From CAMCTV01 sp964420985 (GTDB taxonomy: Bacteria; Bacteroidota; Bacteroidia; Flavobacteriales_D; Sanyastnellaceae): a stretch of DNA of 64,000 bases. The translations under genes were made by a program, and so were the position numbers. The first letter of the stretch is position 1, and each line of letters begins with the position of its first letter. The stretch spans positions 62,001 to 126,000 of the forward strand of contig CAYQUT010000005.1 of assembly GCA_964420985.1 (NCBI GenBank). The letters are read 5' to 3'. Below the pieces are notes generated by a model. The model did not search any database. It saw nothing but the letters and a program-made list of their open reading frames with translations, and had not been told where the DNA came from. Positions 63,119 through 64,000 of the stretch are shown here, piece after piece.

Positions 63119-63838
63119 ATGGCGAAAGACAAATTGAAGCGTTGGGCAGAGAACAAAACATTTTCTCATGTTTTTGAACCACCCCTACTACCGATTATTC
63201 GTGAAGGAAAAACCTTTATGAGGGGAGAGTGGCGAGAGAAATATTTCCACAACAGCAATCCTTTGGTCATTGAGTTGGGATGCGGAAAAGGGGAATACAC
63301 TGTTCAATTGGCAGAAGCCAATTCCAACATCAATTACATAGGAATCGATGTCAAAGGACACCGTTTCAACCATGGAGCAAGAATCGCCAAAGCGAAAGGT
63401 TTGAAGAACGTTGCTTTTTTAAGAACGCGTGTTGAGTTCATTGAAGCCTTTTTTGAAAAAGATGAGGTGGATGAAATCTGGCTAACCTTTTCGGATCCTC
63501 AACCCAAAGATCACATCGGAATCAAACGGATTACGTCCATTTTCTTTTGGAAGAAATACGCTTCTTTTTTAAAAGAAAATGGCATCATTCACATCAAGCA
63601 CGACAATCCGATGATTTACCAAAGTGCGTTGGAAGAGCTGGATACTACTCCATTTCTAATTCAAAGTCATTCCGCTGATGTTTATGGTGATTACATTCAA
63701 AAGATAGATTCAAAATGGAGAAGCATATTGTCCATCAGAACCTACTACGAAAGTCGCTGGTTGGAAGAAGGAAAGAAAATACATTACATTCGATTTAAAA
63801 CAAGAAATCTTCAAGGATGGTCCAACAACATTGTGTGA
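63119..63838 (+). CDS. trmB: tRNA (guanine-N7)-methyltransferase
   Basis: The protein has 239 residues. The SAM motif is VIELGCGKGEYTVQLAEA, followed by NYIGIDVKGHRFNHGARIA, IWLTFSDPQPKDHIGIKR and IHIKHDNPMIYQSALEEL. It methylates G46 of tRNA. Overlaps a minus-strand gene end by 28 bp. Confidence 0.95.
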   Translation: MAKDKLKRWAENKTFSHVFEPPLLPIIREGKTFMRGEWREKYFHNSNPLVIELGCGKGEYTVQLAEANSNINYIGIDVKGHRFNHGARIAKAKGLKNVAFLRTRVEFIEAFFEKDEVDEIWLTFSDPQPKDHIGIKRITSIFFWKKYASFLKENGIIHIKHDNPMIYQSALEELDTTPFLIQSHSADVYGDYIQKIDSKWRSILSIRTYYESRWLEEGKKIHYIRFKTRNLQGWSNNIV

Positions 63839-64000
63839 TGGACTTTATCTTCTGCAATAATTCTCCATCCTAAATCCAATAATTGCTGTACGGCTTTTTC
63901 ATTTTTTGAAAGGATTAAAATTCCTGTGATTCCGACGTTATGGGCATTTTTAGCAAAGGCCAAATTAAATTGATCTGGTTGCGTAATACCCTGAGTTTGT
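63811..64000 (-). CDS. Partial protein, C-terminus only
   Basis: A minus-strand frame is open from the window edge to a TGA at 63811-63813, giving 62 residues (ITQPDQFNLAFAKNAHNVGI, then TGILILSKNEKAVQQLLDLG). The strand-helix pattern could be an ACT domain (compare the C-terminus of ACT-domain proteins), but I am not sure. It overlaps the trmB 3' end tail to tail. Confidence 0.55.
   Translation of the reverse strand, partial: QTQGITQPDQFNLAFAKNAHNVGITGILILSKNEKAVQQLLDLGWRIIAEDKVHHTMLLDHP

Noticed and set aside
63068..63169. N-terminal extension of the glycosyltransferase-like frame
   Set aside because: It overlaps the start of trmB on the other strand and the family start fits MKKILFVPMN at 63067.

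Overview
The window comes from a Bacteroidota chromosome, probably flavobacterium-like. The supporting signs are a T9SS C-terminal sorting domain, a DUF3276/PUR-alpha-type gene, a SurA-like/MoxR cluster, a cobalamin riboswitch in front of a TonB receptor and a BtuG-like lipoprotein, TAnnTTTG-type promoter boxes, and starts that mostly lack Shine-Dalgarno sequences. It has two unlike halves. Positions 1 to about 33,560 are accessory DNA, ending at a large serine recombinase whose gene runs into the 3' end of a tRNA-Val(GAC) gene. Positions from about 33,590 to 64,000 are ordinary chromosomal genes.

Accessory half. (i) 1-6,317, minus strand: a tight operon of unrecognised genes. They encode small beta-rich proteins, a 239-residue capsid-like protein, several membrane proteins, and a 598-residue transglutaminase-fold protein with a Gly/Ser linker, one membrane helix and a poly-lysine tail. 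No terminase, portal or tail gene is present. I read this tentatively as the structural module of a tailless, possibly membrane-containing virus or virus-derived particle that continues beyond the left edge. Two copies of a 35-bp promoter-like block with identical spacing precede its two transcription units. (ii) 6,541-12,153, minus strand: an ASCH protein, a membrane protein, a PIN-GNAT-EVE-like fusion, a small P-loop kinase and an HNH nuclease in one compact operon, next to a small regulator and an XRE-ImmA-like regulator. (iii) 12,389-19,140, plus strand: a type IIG (Eco57I-like) restriction-modification enzyme with four tightly linked partners, one of them an AbiJ/Abi_C-type protein and two sharing an IQQ motif. 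(iv) 19,179-30,056, plus strand: an ECF sigma factor, a zinc-type anti-sigma candidate and about 20 thiol, redox and stress genes in two blocks. Each block follows an identical ECF-like promoter (TGTAAGG-N13-TACTACTATC). (v) 30,084-33,560: a Na+/H+ antiporter, a small acidic protein and the recombinase.

The integration boundary is informative. The recombinase gene codes, antisense, through both the tRNA-Val terminator and the 3' half of the tRNA, so the element appears to have brought a replacement tRNA 3' end. The composite tRNA carries an A4-G69 mismatch in the acceptor stem. The left end of the element is not in the window.

Chromosomal half. This holds a NYN protein, hisS, a WD40 protein, DUF3276, an RsmI-like methylase, three SurA/PpiC-like proteins, MoxR, fumarylacetoacetase, a GT-C-like membrane protein, MscS, YajC, a DUF1573 lipoprotein, rpe, prmC, an alpha-amylase family protein, folD, guaB, a B12 uptake operon (riboswitch, BtuB-like receptor, BtuG-like lipoprotein), sucD, an FAD monooxygenase, a MalY/PatB-type aminotransferase, a glycosyltransferase-like protein and trmB. 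All functions are read from sequence by eye; no database search was possible.
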